Positions 15,847-24,171 of a stretch of DNA of 64,000 nt are shown here, piece after piece. The position numbers and the translations under genes were made by a program. This DNA comes from Acidimicrobiaceae bacterium (lineage in GTDB: Bacteria; Actinomycetota; Acidimicrobiia; Acidimicrobiales; Aldehydirespiratoraceae), in the NCBI GenBank assembly GCA_009837445.1, contig VXTM01000010.1, forward strand, positions 46,045-110,044, in the 5' to 3' direction. The number at the start of each line of letters is the position of its first letter. The first letter of the stretch is position 1. The notes beneath the pieces were generated by a model, which searched no databases, was not told the DNA's origin, and was given only the letters and a program-made list of their open reading frames with translations.

Positions 15847-16692
15847 ATGCCGGAGAGTGACGACGAGCGGGTCCAGCCCGCGTTGCATGCGGTTCTGACT
15901 AGCGATGTTGATGCGCTGCGGGCGGCACTCGAAGCCGATCCTGGGGCGGTGGACCTCAAGGTCGGCGAGAACACGATGCTCGAGTGGATGACCCAGCCGG
16001 AAGGGGGACCTCCGGCGCCTGAGATCGTCGAAGTGCTCATCGACGCGGGCGCTTACCTGGATCGGGCCCTGAACCTCGCCGGGTGCTGGAACCTGGCCGA
16101 CCTTTGCACACAGCTCTTGGCTGCCGGCGCGGACCCGGCAGCCCGGGCCGACGCCGGCATCACGCCGCTGGAGTCCGCGGCCATGCATAGCTCAACTGAG
16201 GCTGCCGACGTGCTCGTGGCGCACGGGCTGCACCGGCCCTCGCTCTGGCTGGCCGCAGCCGCGGGACGGCTGTCGGATGTGCAGCGCTGGGTCGCTGCCG
16301 ACGGGTCGCTGCTGGCCGATCCCGGTCCGTACCGCCCGAACTGGGCCGACGTGGGCCGTCCGGCCGACGCTCCGCCGACCAACGACTCGGCCGAGATCGT
16401 GGGCGAGGCTCTCGTGTTCGCGGCCCTCAACGGCCGGCGAGCCGTCGTCGACTACCTCCTCGACGCTGGGGCGGACATCGACGCCCGTCCCTACCGCAAC
16501 ACGACCGGGCTGCACTTCGCCATCCAGTTCCAGCGCTCCGAGATGGTGAGGCACCTGCTCGACCGGGGCGCCTCCGTCACCATCGAGGACGCCAACTACG
16601 GCTCCAATGCCTCCGGGTGGGCCCAGGCCTGCGACGACGGCAGCGACACGGCGGCCGCGATCGGCGCGATGGTCGGCGCAGCGGGGGTCTGA
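15847..16692 (+). CDS. ankyrin-repeat protein
   Basis: 281 residues composed of ankyrin-like helical repeats: LTSDVDALRAALEADPGAV, IVEVLIDAGA, LCTQLLAAGADPAARADAG, ITPLESAAMHSSTEAADVL, LAAAAGRLSDVQRWV, FAALNGRRAVVDYLLDAGAD and MVRHLLDRGASVTIEDAN. No enzymatic domain, signal peptide or membrane segment. Ankyrin repeats bind proteins; the partner is unknown. ATG is used, but an in-frame TTG at 15829 would add six residues. Its start is divergent to vapB, with 105 bases between the two start codons, so the two may share regulation. Confidence 0.85.
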   Translation: MPESDDERVQPALHAVLTSDVDALRAALEADPGAVDLKVGENTMLEWMTQPEGGPPAPEIVEVLIDAGAYLDRALNLAGCWNLADLCTQLLAAGADPAARADAGITPLESAAMHSSTEAADVLVAHGLHRPSLWLAAAAGRLSDVQRWVAADGSLLADPGPYRPNWADVGRPADAPPTNDSAEIVGEALVFAALNGRRAVVDYLLDAGADIDARPYRNTTGLHFAIQFQRSEMVRHLLDRGASVTIEDANYGSNASGWAQACDDGSDTAAAIGAMVGAAGV

Positions 16693-16720
16693 ACCGGCCG
16701 CCTGAACTGACGACTACAGC

Positions 16721-17506
16721 TCAGTTCGCTACGAAGCCCCCGTCGACGCACAGGACCTGGCCGGTCATGAAGTCGCTGTCCGACGAGCACAGGAACATCA
16801 CCGTGCCCACGATGTCCTCCGGCCAGGCCTGGCGGCGCAGCGCCTGGCTCTGGGCCACCGCCTCCATGCGGTCGGGGGCGATGTGCTCGCCCACGGTCTC
16901 GGTGTTGGTCACCCCCGGCGCCACCGCGTTCACGGTGACGCCATAAGGCCCCGCCTCGCCGGCAAGGGCCCGGGTCAGGCCGATCACCCCGGCCTTGGAG
17001 GTGGTGTAGGCCGCCATCTGGGCCGGCCACATCAGATCGGTGCCCAAGGCCATATTCGACGAGATGTTGACGATCTTGCCGCCGCCCCGGTCCCTCATGT
17101 GGGGAAAGACCGCCTTGGCGCACAGCCAAGAGCCGATGACGTTCACCCGCTGCACCAGCTCGAACTCCTCCACCGGGACCTCCCAGAACGGGGTCCGGGG
17201 CTCGTCCAGGAACCGGAACATCACTGCCGCGTTGTTGATCAGCATGTCCACCCCGCCGAACCGCTCGACCGTGGCGCTTACCATGGCGTCGACGCTGGAC
17301 TCATCGGTGATGTCCACCTCGATGGGCAGCGCCTCGCCGCCTGCCGCTTCGATGCGCTCGGCAGTGGCCTCGGCCTGTGCCCCGCGAATGTCGGCCACCG
17401 CCACGCGGGCTCCACCGGCGGCCAGCGCCTCGGCGTAGGCCGCCCCCAGACCGCCTGTCGCGGCCCCGGTGACGATGGCGGTCCTGCCCGCGAAGCGCTC
17501 AGCCAT
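16721..17506 (-). CDS. SDR family oxidoreductase
   Basis: Classical SDR of 261 residues, NAD(P)-dependent. The nucleotide loop is slightly unusual, TGAATGGLGAAY, with Ala-Thr in place of Ser-Ser/Arg-Gly. LINNAAVM, NISSNMALG (catalytic Ser), YTTSKAGVIGLTRAL (Tyr, Lys) and VLCVDGGFV are normal. Six bases separate its start from the stop of the DUF2339 gene upstream on the same strand, and that gene follows an ALDH gene by 16 bases, so the three form one probable operon. An alcohol-aldehyde-acid route (SDR then ALDH) is possible; the substrate is unknown. Confidence 0.92.
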   Translation of the reverse strand: MAERFAGRTAIVTGAATGGLGAAYAEALAAGGARVAVADIRGAQAEATAERIEAAGGEALPIEVDITDESSVDAMVSATVERFGGVDMLINNAAVMFRFLDEPRTPFWEVPVEEFELVQRVNVIGSWLCAKAVFPHMRDRGGGKIVNISSNMALGTDLMWPAQMAAYTTSKAGVIGLTRALAGEAGPYGVTVNAVAPGVTNTETVGEHIAPDRMEAVAQSQALRRQAWPEDIVGTVMFLCSSDSDFMTGQVLCVDGGFVAN

Positions 17507-17512
17507 CGGCGC

Positions 17513-20500
17513 CTACTCCTCGCCGGTCCCGGCAGGCTCGCCAGTATCGGCAGTCCCGGCAGGCTCGCCAGTATCGGCAGTCCCGCCAGTCTCGCCAGCA
17601 TCGGCAGGCTCGCCTCCCTCGCCGGTTCCGCTAGTCCCGGCGGGCTCGTCGGCGTCGTCAGTCTCAAGCTCGTCGGATGCGGCCGGAGGTACCGGGGCGA
17701 GGTAGCCGACGATCAGCAGCAGCACCCCGACCACTATGAACGAGACAACCCGACCGAGCGCGGTGAGGCTGCTGAGATCGACCAGGAACAGCTTGGCCAC
17801 CACCACCGCCATCCACGACGCGCCCGCCACCCACACCGACCGGCGGGCCAGGCGCACCCCGGCCACCATCGACGACAGGGCGATCACCGCCCACAGGATC
17901 GACAGCGACGTCTGCAACTCGGTGGAGTCCCACAGCGACTCGAGATCCCACGGCACGTCCAGCCAGTGGCTCACGGTACGGGCCGTCTCCGTTGTCGCCA
18001 GGACCACCGCTAGGCCGGCCAGCGCCGGCGTCCAGCGGGCATCGACGAGACTCTGGAACGGATGGTCCCACTCCGCCTCGGCGAGCCTCCGCCAGGCGAG
18101 CAGCGCCGCCAGTTGCACTCCGACGAGCACGGTCAACGGGTTCAGCACCGGCAGGTACAGCAGCGGCCGCGGGTCGGCCTCGTAGGAGACAGCCGCACCG
18201 AGCACCACCACCGCCGCCACCATCAGCAGCGGACCGGCGAAGGCCAGCAGGTAAGCCCGCCAGTGGGCCGCGACCGGCCACGAAAGCCAGCGGCGCCCGG
18301 CCATCGCCGCGCCCGCCAGCACGATCGCGGAGGTCGTTGTAGCGAAGAACGGCCACACGCCCTCAGCCACCCCGTTGACCTGCCAGGACACCTCCACAGC
18401 CACCAGCACGGCCAGAATCCAGCACCCGCCGGTGTGCAGCAGCGCAGTGACGGACCGGAACGAATCCTCGCGCCTGCGCAGGAACAGATAGTGGGCCGCC
18501 AACGCCGGCGGCCAGACGGCCCATCCCCAACGGTCGAGAGGATGGGACTGGGTCAGCAGCGAGACCACCAGCATCGAGGCCAGAGTCGGCAGGACCAGTA
18601 GCCCCCAGGCCTCGAGCTGGGGCCAGCGCAGCCGGCGAGCCGCCAGCGACCCGGCGGTGAACGAGCCCACCATGAATGCCAGCGACGTCGACAGCTCGAC
18701 ACCGGCAGGCAGTTGCTGGACGATCTCCATCAGGCCGGCCGCCAGCCACCAGGCGGTTCCCCAGCCGAGCGCCACCCACGCTCGGAGGTAGTCGGCCTCC
18801 TCGCCATGCGCCCAGCGGCTGAGCAGCAAACCCGACACCAGGCCGGCCACGGCCAGCACCAGCGCGCCCAGGAAGTGTTCGTTCACGATCGCCAGCGCGC
18901 CGTCCGGGTAGGGGAGCGACTCCCCCAAATGCACCGCGAACGACAAGGCGGCCAGCACCTGGAGCAGGGCACCCCCGATCAGCGCGAGCAGCCGGCTGCG
19001 CCGCAGGCCCAGCCACACCAGGAACAGGCCCTGAGCGGCCCACACCGTCGAGGTGTAGTAGGAGTCCAGCGCCAGCGGCACCGCGATGGCGCTGAACACC
19101 ACACCGAGCCCGGCGTAGGCCTCCACCAGCTGGCCGCGGTCCGCACCGAGCCGCCGAGATGCCAAGGCCAAAACGGCCTGCACCGCCGCGAGCGCGGCGG
19201 CGCTGACGGCCGGGCCGTACTCCGTGTGCCCGACCGCCAGCTGCTGCAGCCACAAGGCGATGAACGGCGTGCCGAACACCAGGGGCGCGGTCCAGGAGCC
19301 CCGCACGAACGGCATGCCCGAGGGCCGCGACTCGCTGAGCACGCTCTTGAGGTCGGGAGCCTCGCGCACCGCGAAGAGAGCCGGCAGCCCCACGTACATC
19401 AGCACGAACAGCGCGATGAACGGCTGCGCGGAGACCCATTCGTCCTGCTCGTAGCGGTTCGACAGCCAGAAGGCGGTGAGGCCGAACGTGAATCCGAAGC
19501 CCAGCAGGTTGAGCTCGGGCCAGGTCTTGAACCAGGCCACCGCGAAGATTGCCGCGTTCAGCACCGCGAAGAAGGCGAACACGACTACATGGTCCTCGGG
19601 CTGCGAGTAGGTCAGCACCGGCGCCAGGAACCCGCCGATGATGCCCAGCACCGCCAGCGGCCGGGCGTCCTGGACGACCGAGAGCACCCCCGCTGCAGCG
19701 GTGATGACCACCACCGCCGAGGCCGCGGGCACGGCCGCCAGGACGTCGTACACCGCGAAGGCGGCGTAGGCGGTGACGTAGAGCACCGCGATGCCGCCGC
19801 CCTGGAGGCTCACGCCGTAGACCCGCCGCCGGTTGCGCTGGCGCCAACCTACGGCCAGCAGCACCAGCCCGAAGACGGCCGCGGCGGCCAGCCGCACCTC
19901 GATGGTCAGTTCGATGATGCCTCGCCGGTGGGCCTCCCGGAGCAGCAGCCCCACCCCGACCAGCGAGACCAGCACACCCACCTTCACCGGCGCGTTGCCG
20001 GTGGTCACCCATTGCTTGATCCAGTTCGCCAGCCACGAGATCGGGTCGCCGGGCGGCTGTCGCACCGCACCCGGACCGTCGGTCTGGGGGCCGGCAGCTG
20101 CGGGCGCCGGGGGCTGAGGCGCCCGGGTCGACGCGTCCGGGGGAGCGGGCGACTCGGGAGCCACATCGGGCCGAGCCGCCGCAGTGACCGCGGGCCGAGC
20201 CGCTGCGGGCAGGCTTGGCCGGGTGTCCGCGGGCGGGATGACCACCGGCTGTGCCTCGGCGGGCTGTGCCTCAGCGGGCTGTGCCTCGGCCGGCTCAGCT
20301 TCGGCTGGCTGTGCCTCGGCGGGCTGCGTCGGAGTCGCCTCAGCGTCGGCGGGTGGCGTGGAGCGCGCCAGCCTCGTGAGCCAGGCATGCGTCTGCTGGG
20401 CCCACTCCTTCATCTCGGCCGCCCAGGCCTGCATCTCTCGGACCCCGGTCTGGGCCTCCTCGACCTCCTTCAAGCGCCTGCGGAGATCAAGTTGCAGGCC

Positions 20501-20599
20501 CACCAGAACGCCGAGGGCGCCTCCGAACACCAGCCCGGGAGGTCCCGAGACCAGAGCGCCCAAACCCGCGCCGATCACGGCGAGCAGTGCGGTCAGCAT
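17513..20599 (-). CDS. DUF2339 giant polytopic membrane protein
   Basis: 1028 residues from ATG MLTALLAVIGAGLG; a start 47 codons further upstream is unlikely since it would precede a low-quality arginine-rich tail inside the ALDH gene. After one N-terminal membrane helix come a coiled-coil segment (LRRRLKEVEEAQTGVREMQ), a Pro/Ala/Glu linker with tandem PAEAQ units (about residues 93-120), a further Pro-rich spacer, then more than twenty hydrophobic segments to near residue 970, the DUF2339 pattern. The C-terminal tail repeats TADTGEPAG units and is acidic. DUF2339 proteins are inner-membrane proteins of unknown function. It is sandwiched between ALDH and SDR genes in the same direction. Confidence 0.88.
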   Translation of the reverse strand: MLTALLAVIGAGLGALVSGPPGLVFGGALGVLVGLQLDLRRRLKEVEEAQTGVREMQAWAAEMKEWAQQTHAWLTRLARSTPPADAEATPTQPAEAQPAEAEPAEAQPAEAQPAEAQPVVIPPADTRPSLPAAARPAVTAAARPDVAPESPAPPDASTRAPQPPAPAAAGPQTDGPGAVRQPPGDPISWLANWIKQWVTTGNAPVKVGVLVSLVGVGLLLREAHRRGIIELTIEVRLAAAAVFGLVLLAVGWRQRNRRRVYGVSLQGGGIAVLYVTAYAAFAVYDVLAAVPAASAVVVITAAAGVLSVVQDARPLAVLGIIGGFLAPVLTYSQPEDHVVVFAFFAVLNAAIFAVAWFKTWPELNLLGFGFTFGLTAFWLSNRYEQDEWVSAQPFIALFVLMYVGLPALFAVREAPDLKSVLSESRPSGMPFVRGSWTAPLVFGTPFIALWLQQLAVGHTEYGPAVSAAALAAVQAVLALASRRLGADRGQLVEAYAGLGVVFSAIAVPLALDSYYTSTVWAAQGLFLVWLGLRRSRLLALIGGALLQVLAALSFAVHLGESLPYPDGALAIVNEHFLGALVLAVAGLVSGLLLSRWAHGEEADYLRAWVALGWGTAWWLAAGLMEIVQQLPAGVELSTSLAFMVGSFTAGSLAARRLRWPQLEAWGLLVLPTLASMLVVSLLTQSHPLDRWGWAVWPPALAAHYLFLRRREDSFRSVTALLHTGGCWILAVLVAVEVSWQVNGVAEGVWPFFATTTSAIVLAGAAMAGRRWLSWPVAAHWRAYLLAFAGPLLMVAAVVVLGAAVSYEADPRPLLYLPVLNPLTVLVGVQLAALLAWRRLAEAEWDHPFQSLVDARWTPALAGLAVVLATTETARTVSHWLDVPWDLESLWDSTELQTSLSILWAVIALSSMVAGVRLARRSVWVAGASWMAVVVAKLFLVDLSSLTALGRVVSFIVVGVLLLIVGYLAPVPPAASDELETDDADEPAGTSGTGEGGEPADAGETGGTADTGEPAGTADTGEPAGTGEE
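17528..17608. repeat. 27-bp tandem repeat encoding the acidic C-terminal tail
   Basis: Two identical 27-base units (17528-17554 and 17555-17581) are followed by a third degenerate unit. Each encodes nine residues of the TADTGEPAG type at the end of the DUF2339 protein. The preservation of reading frame shows it is a protein-level repeat. Confidence 0.7.
20247..20321. repeat. 15-bp tandem repeat encoding PAEAQ units
   Basis: Five 15-base units starting GGCTGTGCCTCGGCG, with a few substitutions, encode the repeated PAEAQ linker in the N-terminal part of the DUF2339 protein. In frame, so length changes by slippage would only vary the linker. Confidence 0.7.
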
Positions 20600-20615
20600 G
20601 CCTTCATCATGACGG

Positions 20616-22082
20616 TCAAGGTGCTGGCTCCGCCAGGGTCTTGATCTCCAGGAACTCCTCGAACCCGGCAACCCCCATCTCCCGGCCGATGCCGGACTGC
20701 TTGTATCCCCCGAACGGGGCGTCGGGGCCGTAGTACACACCGCCGTTCACGCTGACGGTGCCGGTGCGGATGCGCCGGGCCACCGCCCGGGCCCGTTCGC
20801 CGTCGGCGCTGGCCACCGCCCCCGACAGGCCGAACTCGGAGTTGTTGGCGATGCGCACCGCCTCGTTGTCGCCGCCGTCGTAGGCGATGACCGACAGCAC
20901 CGGGCCGAACACCTCCTGCTGGGCGATGGTGTCGTCCTCGCCCACCCCGACGAGCACCGTGGGCTCGTAGTAGAAGCCCGTCGGCAGGTGCTCGGGGCGG
21001 CGGCCACCCCTCACCACCGTCGCTCCCTCCGAGCGCGCCGTGGCCACCAGGCCCTCCACCTTGGCCCGCTGCCGCTCGCTGATCAGCGGCCCCATCAGAT
21101 GCGACTCGTCGGCCGGGTCGCCGTAGGGCATGCCGTCGAGGGTGGCGCCCACCGCGTCCACCACCGTGTCGTGCATGGCGGCTGGCACCACCAGCCGGGT
21201 GGTGATGGCGCAGCCCTGGCCGGCATGGGTGCACACCATCGCCGCGGCCATCAACCCGACCGTGCCGACGTCGGCGTCGTCGAGCACCACGTAGGCGCTC
21301 TTGCCGCCGAGTTCCAGGAACACCCGTTTGACGGTGGCAGCCGCCGCGGTCATCACCCGCCGCCCCACCGCGGTGGAACCGGTGAAGCTGACCATGTCCA
21401 CATCCGGATGGGCAGTCAGAGCCTCACCCGCGGCGGCGCCCGACGACGACAGGACGTTCACCACCCCAGCCGGGATGTCGGTGCGCTGGGCGATCAGCCG
21501 TCCCAGCGCCAGCGCCGACCACGGCGTGTCCGGTGCCCCCTTCAGCACCACCGTGCAGCCCGCGGCCAACGCGGGGGCCAGCTTGGCCAGGTTGATCTGG
21601 GTGGGGAAGTTGTAGGGGGTGATGGCGGCCACCACCCCGGCCGCCTCCCGCTCGATCCAGCGCCGGTGCGACCCGTACACCGACTCGGCCACGCCCAGGT
21701 CCTCGGTCCAGTCGTAGGAGTCGAGCAGGTCGGCGTGCCAGCGCACCATCTCGACCGGGGCCTCCAGCTGCGGCCCGCCCCGGGTGAGCAGGATCGGCGC
21801 GCCCGCCTCGGCCACCGTGATGGACCGCATCTCCTCGATGCGGAAGGTGAGCGCCTCGTGCAGCTGGCGCAGGCAGTGCGCCCGGAAGGCGTGGTCGCGG
21901 GACCAGTCGGTGGTGTCGAAGGCCCGGCGGGCCGCAGCTACCGCCGCCGCGGCGTCGGTGGGACCGGCGTCGGCAGCGGTGCCCAGCACTTCCTCGGTGG
22001 CCGGGTTGATCGTCGGGAAGACGGCTCCGGCGGCGGCATCCACCAACTCGCCGTCGATCAGCAGCTGCCGCTCATGCCACAT
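20616..22082 (-). CDS. NAD(P)-dependent aldehyde dehydrogenase
   Basis: Aldehyde dehydrogenase superfamily enzyme of 488 residues, oxidising an aldehyde to the acid. All catalytic residues are present: Asn in TPYNFPTQI near 155-160, the general-base Glu in LELGGKSA near 256, the nucleophile Cys in AGQGCAITTRL near 290, and EVFGPVLSV near 385. The C-terminal FGGYKQSGIGREMGVAGFEEFLE is typical. The starting MWHERQLLIDGELV fits the family N-terminus. First gene of a probable operon with the DUF2339 protein and an SDR. The substrate cannot be told; the sequence is of the broad aliphatic/betaine-aldehyde-like group. Confidence 0.93.
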   Translation of the reverse strand: MWHERQLLIDGELVDAAAGAVFPTINPATEEVLGTAADAGPTDAAAAVAAARRAFDTTDWSRDHAFRAHCLRQLHEALTFRIEEMRSITVAEAGAPILLTRGGPQLEAPVEMVRWHADLLDSYDWTEDLGVAESVYGSHRRWIEREAAGVVAAITPYNFPTQINLAKLAPALAAGCTVVLKGAPDTPWSALALGRLIAQRTDIPAGVVNVLSSSGAAAGEALTAHPDVDMVSFTGSTAVGRRVMTAAAATVKRVFLELGGKSAYVVLDDADVGTVGLMAAAMVCTHAGQGCAITTRLVVPAAMHDTVVDAVGATLDGMPYGDPADESHLMGPLISERQRAKVEGLVATARSEGATVVRGGRRPEHLPTGFYYEPTVLVGVGEDDTIAQQEVFGPVLSVIAYDGGDNEAVRIANNSEFGLSGAVASADGERARAVARRIRTGTVSVNGGVYYGPDAPFGGYKQSGIGREMGVAGFEEFLEIKTLAEPAP

Positions 22083-22125
22083 GACCTAGACCCTAGAGGC
22101 ACTGCGACATCCCGGCCGCGCGGGA

Positions 22126-22172
22126 GAATTGGCAGCGCTTTGCACGCTATGCGCGCATTCTGCTGCCAATTC
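22126..22172. repeat. 47-bp palindromic element, copy 1
   Basis: Perfect 11-bp inverted arms GAATTGGCAGC / GCTGCCAATTC enclose a 25-base centre rich in TGC/GCA steps. It repeats 71 bases further on with two substitutions. Lies in the 168-base gap between the end of the lnt operon and the start of the ALDH gene. Confidence 0.85.
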
Positions 22173-22196
22173 GGAGGTCTCGGCCGGGCTCGCCGG

Positions 22197-22243
22197 GAAT
22201 TGGCAGCGTTTTGCACGCTATGCGAGCATTCTGCTGCCAATTC
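22197..22243. repeat. 47-bp palindromic element, copy 2
   Basis: Same length, same 11-bp arms and nearly the same centre as copy 1; differs only at two central positions (C to T at element position 13, C to A at position 29). A 24-base unique spacer separates the copies. Ends seven bases before the stop codon of the toroid gene. Confidence 0.85.
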
Positions 22244-22250
22244 CGAGGCG

Positions 22251-23402
22251 CTAGTCGCGGGCGGGCGCTTCCAGCGGGTCTAGGTCGAGTGGGGCGGGCA
22301 GCGAACCCACCTCCACGAACAGGCCCGAAGTGGCGCCGGTGCCGGCCAGGGCGTCGGCGGCCAGCAGCACCGCGGCCGCCGAGTAGGTGGTGCGCTCCTG
22401 GTCGGGGTAGCTCACGTTGGTCGGGAAGGCCCGCCCGGTGAGATAGCTGCCGTCGGGCTCGCGCAGCCTCTGGGCCCACTCGAACAGAGACAGGGCGGCG
22501 TCCCGATCACCGACCGCGAGATAGGCCATGGCGCACTCGCATGTCTCGGCGGTGGTCACCCAGTCCTGGTTGCTGACGCAGCGCACGCCCTCGCCCTCGT
22601 GGACGAAGATCCCGCGCCGCGACGCCAGACGGTTCCGGGCCTCGGCCCCCTGCAGCACCCCGGCCAGGACCGGGTAGTACCAGTCCATGGCCCAGCGGTC
22701 CTTGGGGGCGAACGCCTCGTGGCCGAAGTGGCGGATGGTGTGCACCAGCCGGGCCAGCGCCAGCTCCCAGCTGGGCCGCTCCTCGCCCACCTGATGGGCG
22801 GCGGCCAGGCCGCATCGCAGGCTGTGGCTAATTGAGGAGGATCCGGTGAGCAGCGCGAACGGCCAGGGCGTGCCGTCGGCGTGGCGGGCCCACAGGATCT
22901 CGCCCCTGGTGGTCTGCAACGCCAGAACGAAGTCGAGCGCCCGCTGCACCACGGGCCACATATCGGCCAGGAACCCGGCGTCGCCGAAGCGCAGCCAGTG
23001 ATGCCAGACACCCGCCGCGACGTAGGCGATCGTGTTGGCGTCGAGCTTGTCCTGGTCGATGCCGTCGGCGGTGTAGTACTGGTGCCAGGATCCGTCGGGT
23101 CGCTGGATGCGGGCCAGCCACTCGTAGGCCGCGTCGGCCTCCGCCCGGCGCCCGGCAACGGTCAGGGCCATGGCCGCCTCTACGTGGTTCCAGGGATCGG
23201 CCACGCCGCCTGCGAAGCGGGGGATCATGCCGCTGGACAGCTGGAGGGCCGCGATCGTGTCCGCAGTGCGATCGGCTTCGGCTCGCGACAGCAGTGCGGC
23301 CACCTCCGGTGTGGCCGGCGCGGGCCGGCCGGGCTCGCCGGCTGCGGGGACCCTGCCGTTGGTCGAGCGGCGGTCGAGCTGCCGGCGCGGTTCAGGCGGC
23401 AT
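22251..23402 (-). CDS. alpha/alpha-toroid protein (prenyltransferase/GH15-like fold)
   Basis: 383 residues forming an all-helical toroid: repeated helices such as VEAAMALTVAGRRAEADAAY, ANTIAYVAAGVWHHWL, DMWPVVQRALDFVLALQ and CAMAYLAVGDRDAALSLFEW, with Gly/Asp-rich turns RPDGSWHQYYT, KDRWAMDWYYP and REPDGSYLTGR. Database names for such proteins are usually prenyltransferase or glycosidase family 15-like, but I see neither a prenyl-diphosphate DDxxD motif nor clear glycosidase acids, so the activity is open. Its start overlaps the methyltransferase by 11 bases. Last gene of the lnt-GT-methyltransferase operon, which suggests an envelope glycan or lipid substrate. Confidence 0.75.
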   Translation of the reverse strand: MPPEPRRQLDRRSTNGRVPAAGEPGRPAPATPEVAALLSRAEADRTADTIAALQLSSGMIPRFAGGVADPWNHVEAAMALTVAGRRAEADAAYEWLARIQRPDGSWHQYYTADGIDQDKLDANTIAYVAAGVWHHWLRFGDAGFLADMWPVVQRALDFVLALQTTRGEILWARHADGTPWPFALLTGSSSISHSLRCGLAAAHQVGEERPSWELALARLVHTIRHFGHEAFAPKDRWAMDWYYPVLAGVLQGAEARNRLASRRGIFVHEGEGVRCVSNQDWVTTAETCECAMAYLAVGDRDAALSLFEWAQRLREPDGSYLTGRAFPTNVSYPDQERTTYSAAAVLLAADALAGTGATSGLFVEVGSLPAPLDLDPLEAPARD

Positions 23403-24171
23403 GGGCCATGTCCTCGCTCTTGCGGGTCCGCGCCGATCCCGGCGCTTGGAGCGGCTTGTCCGCGTACACGACCAGGCTCTTGCCCAGCAGCGGGTTGAGC
23501 AGCCGCTCCGCGGCCGCCGTGACGAAGGGCCGCTTCACGATGTCCCATTCGAGCAGCCGGTGGTAGGCGCCGACCAGCCGGTGCTCGCTGACCTCCCGAT
23601 TCGGCCCCACCGCGCAGCGCAGCCACCAGTAGGGGCTGTGGAGGGCGTGGGCACGGTGCGAGCTGCCCGGCTGAAGCCCCGCGGCGGTGAGCTTGCGCCT
23701 GACGTCGCGCAGCCGGTAGATCCGGACATGGCCGCCGGGCACGGCCGGCGCGTGGTAGTCGCTCGACAGCTTCCAGCACACTGTCTCGGCCAGCCACGAA
23801 GGGATGGTCACCGCCAGCCGGCCTCCCGGGCGCAGGACCCTGGCCAGCTCGGCGAAGGCCGACTCGTCGTCGCCGATGTGCTCCAGCACCTCGGAGGCGA
23901 TCACCCGGTCGAACGAGTTGTCGTCGAAGGGCAGCCCGAGGGCGTTGCCCTGCACCGGCGCGGCCATCACCGACTCGTCCACCTCGCCGGAGGCCACCAG
24001 CAGCCGGGCCAGGTCCCGGACCTGCTCGACTTCCGGGCGGGCCAGGTCGCAGGCCACTACCTCGGCACCCCGTTTGAGCGCCTCGTAGGAGTGCCGGCCG
24101 AAGCCGCAGCCCAAGTCCAGCACGCGCTCACCGGCGTGCACATCGAGCCGGCCGTAGTCGACGGTGAGCAT
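23392..24171 (-). CDS. class I SAM-dependent methyltransferase
   Basis: 259 residues. Motif I is VLDLGCGFGRHS near residue 18-29, motif II/acidic region VVACDLARPEVE, and motif IV/post I FDDNSFDRVIASEVLEHI, followed by RPGGRLAVTIPS, all of the UbiE/Methyltransf_11 type. The second half (SPYWWLRCAVGPN and LLEWDIVKRPF) is specific to this group and may bind a lipid- or sugar-linked acceptor. ATG overlaps the stop of the glycosyltransferase by one base (TGATG), indicating coupling. Member of the operon with lnt, glycosyltransferase and toroid genes. Confidence 0.9.
   Translation of the reverse strand: MLTVDYGRLDVHAGERVLDLGCGFGRHSYEALKRGAEVVACDLARPEVEQVRDLARLLVASGEVDESVMAAPVQGNALGLPFDDNSFDRVIASEVLEHIGDDESAFAELARVLRPGGRLAVTIPSWLAETVCWKLSSDYHAPAVPGGHVRIYRLRDVRRKLTAAGLQPGSSHRAHALHSPYWWLRCAVGPNREVSEHRLVGAYHRLLEWDIVKRPFVTAAAERLLNPLLGKSLVVYADKPLQAPGSARTRKSEDMAHAA

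Noticed and set aside
17528..17608. CRISPR-like tandem repeat
   Set aside because: No spacers; the 27-bp period is in frame and encodes the tail of the DUF2339 protein.
18713..20644. Plus-strand open frame of over 600 codons opposite the DUF2339 gene
   Set aside because: Composition is His/Arg/Gln/Gly-rich low complexity with no domain; it is the usual antisense frame that stays open in GC-rich DNA. The minus frame has clear membrane segments.
22126..22243. CRISPR array
   Set aside because: Only two 47-bp units, each palindromic over 11 bp, with one 24-base spacer and no cas gene nearby.
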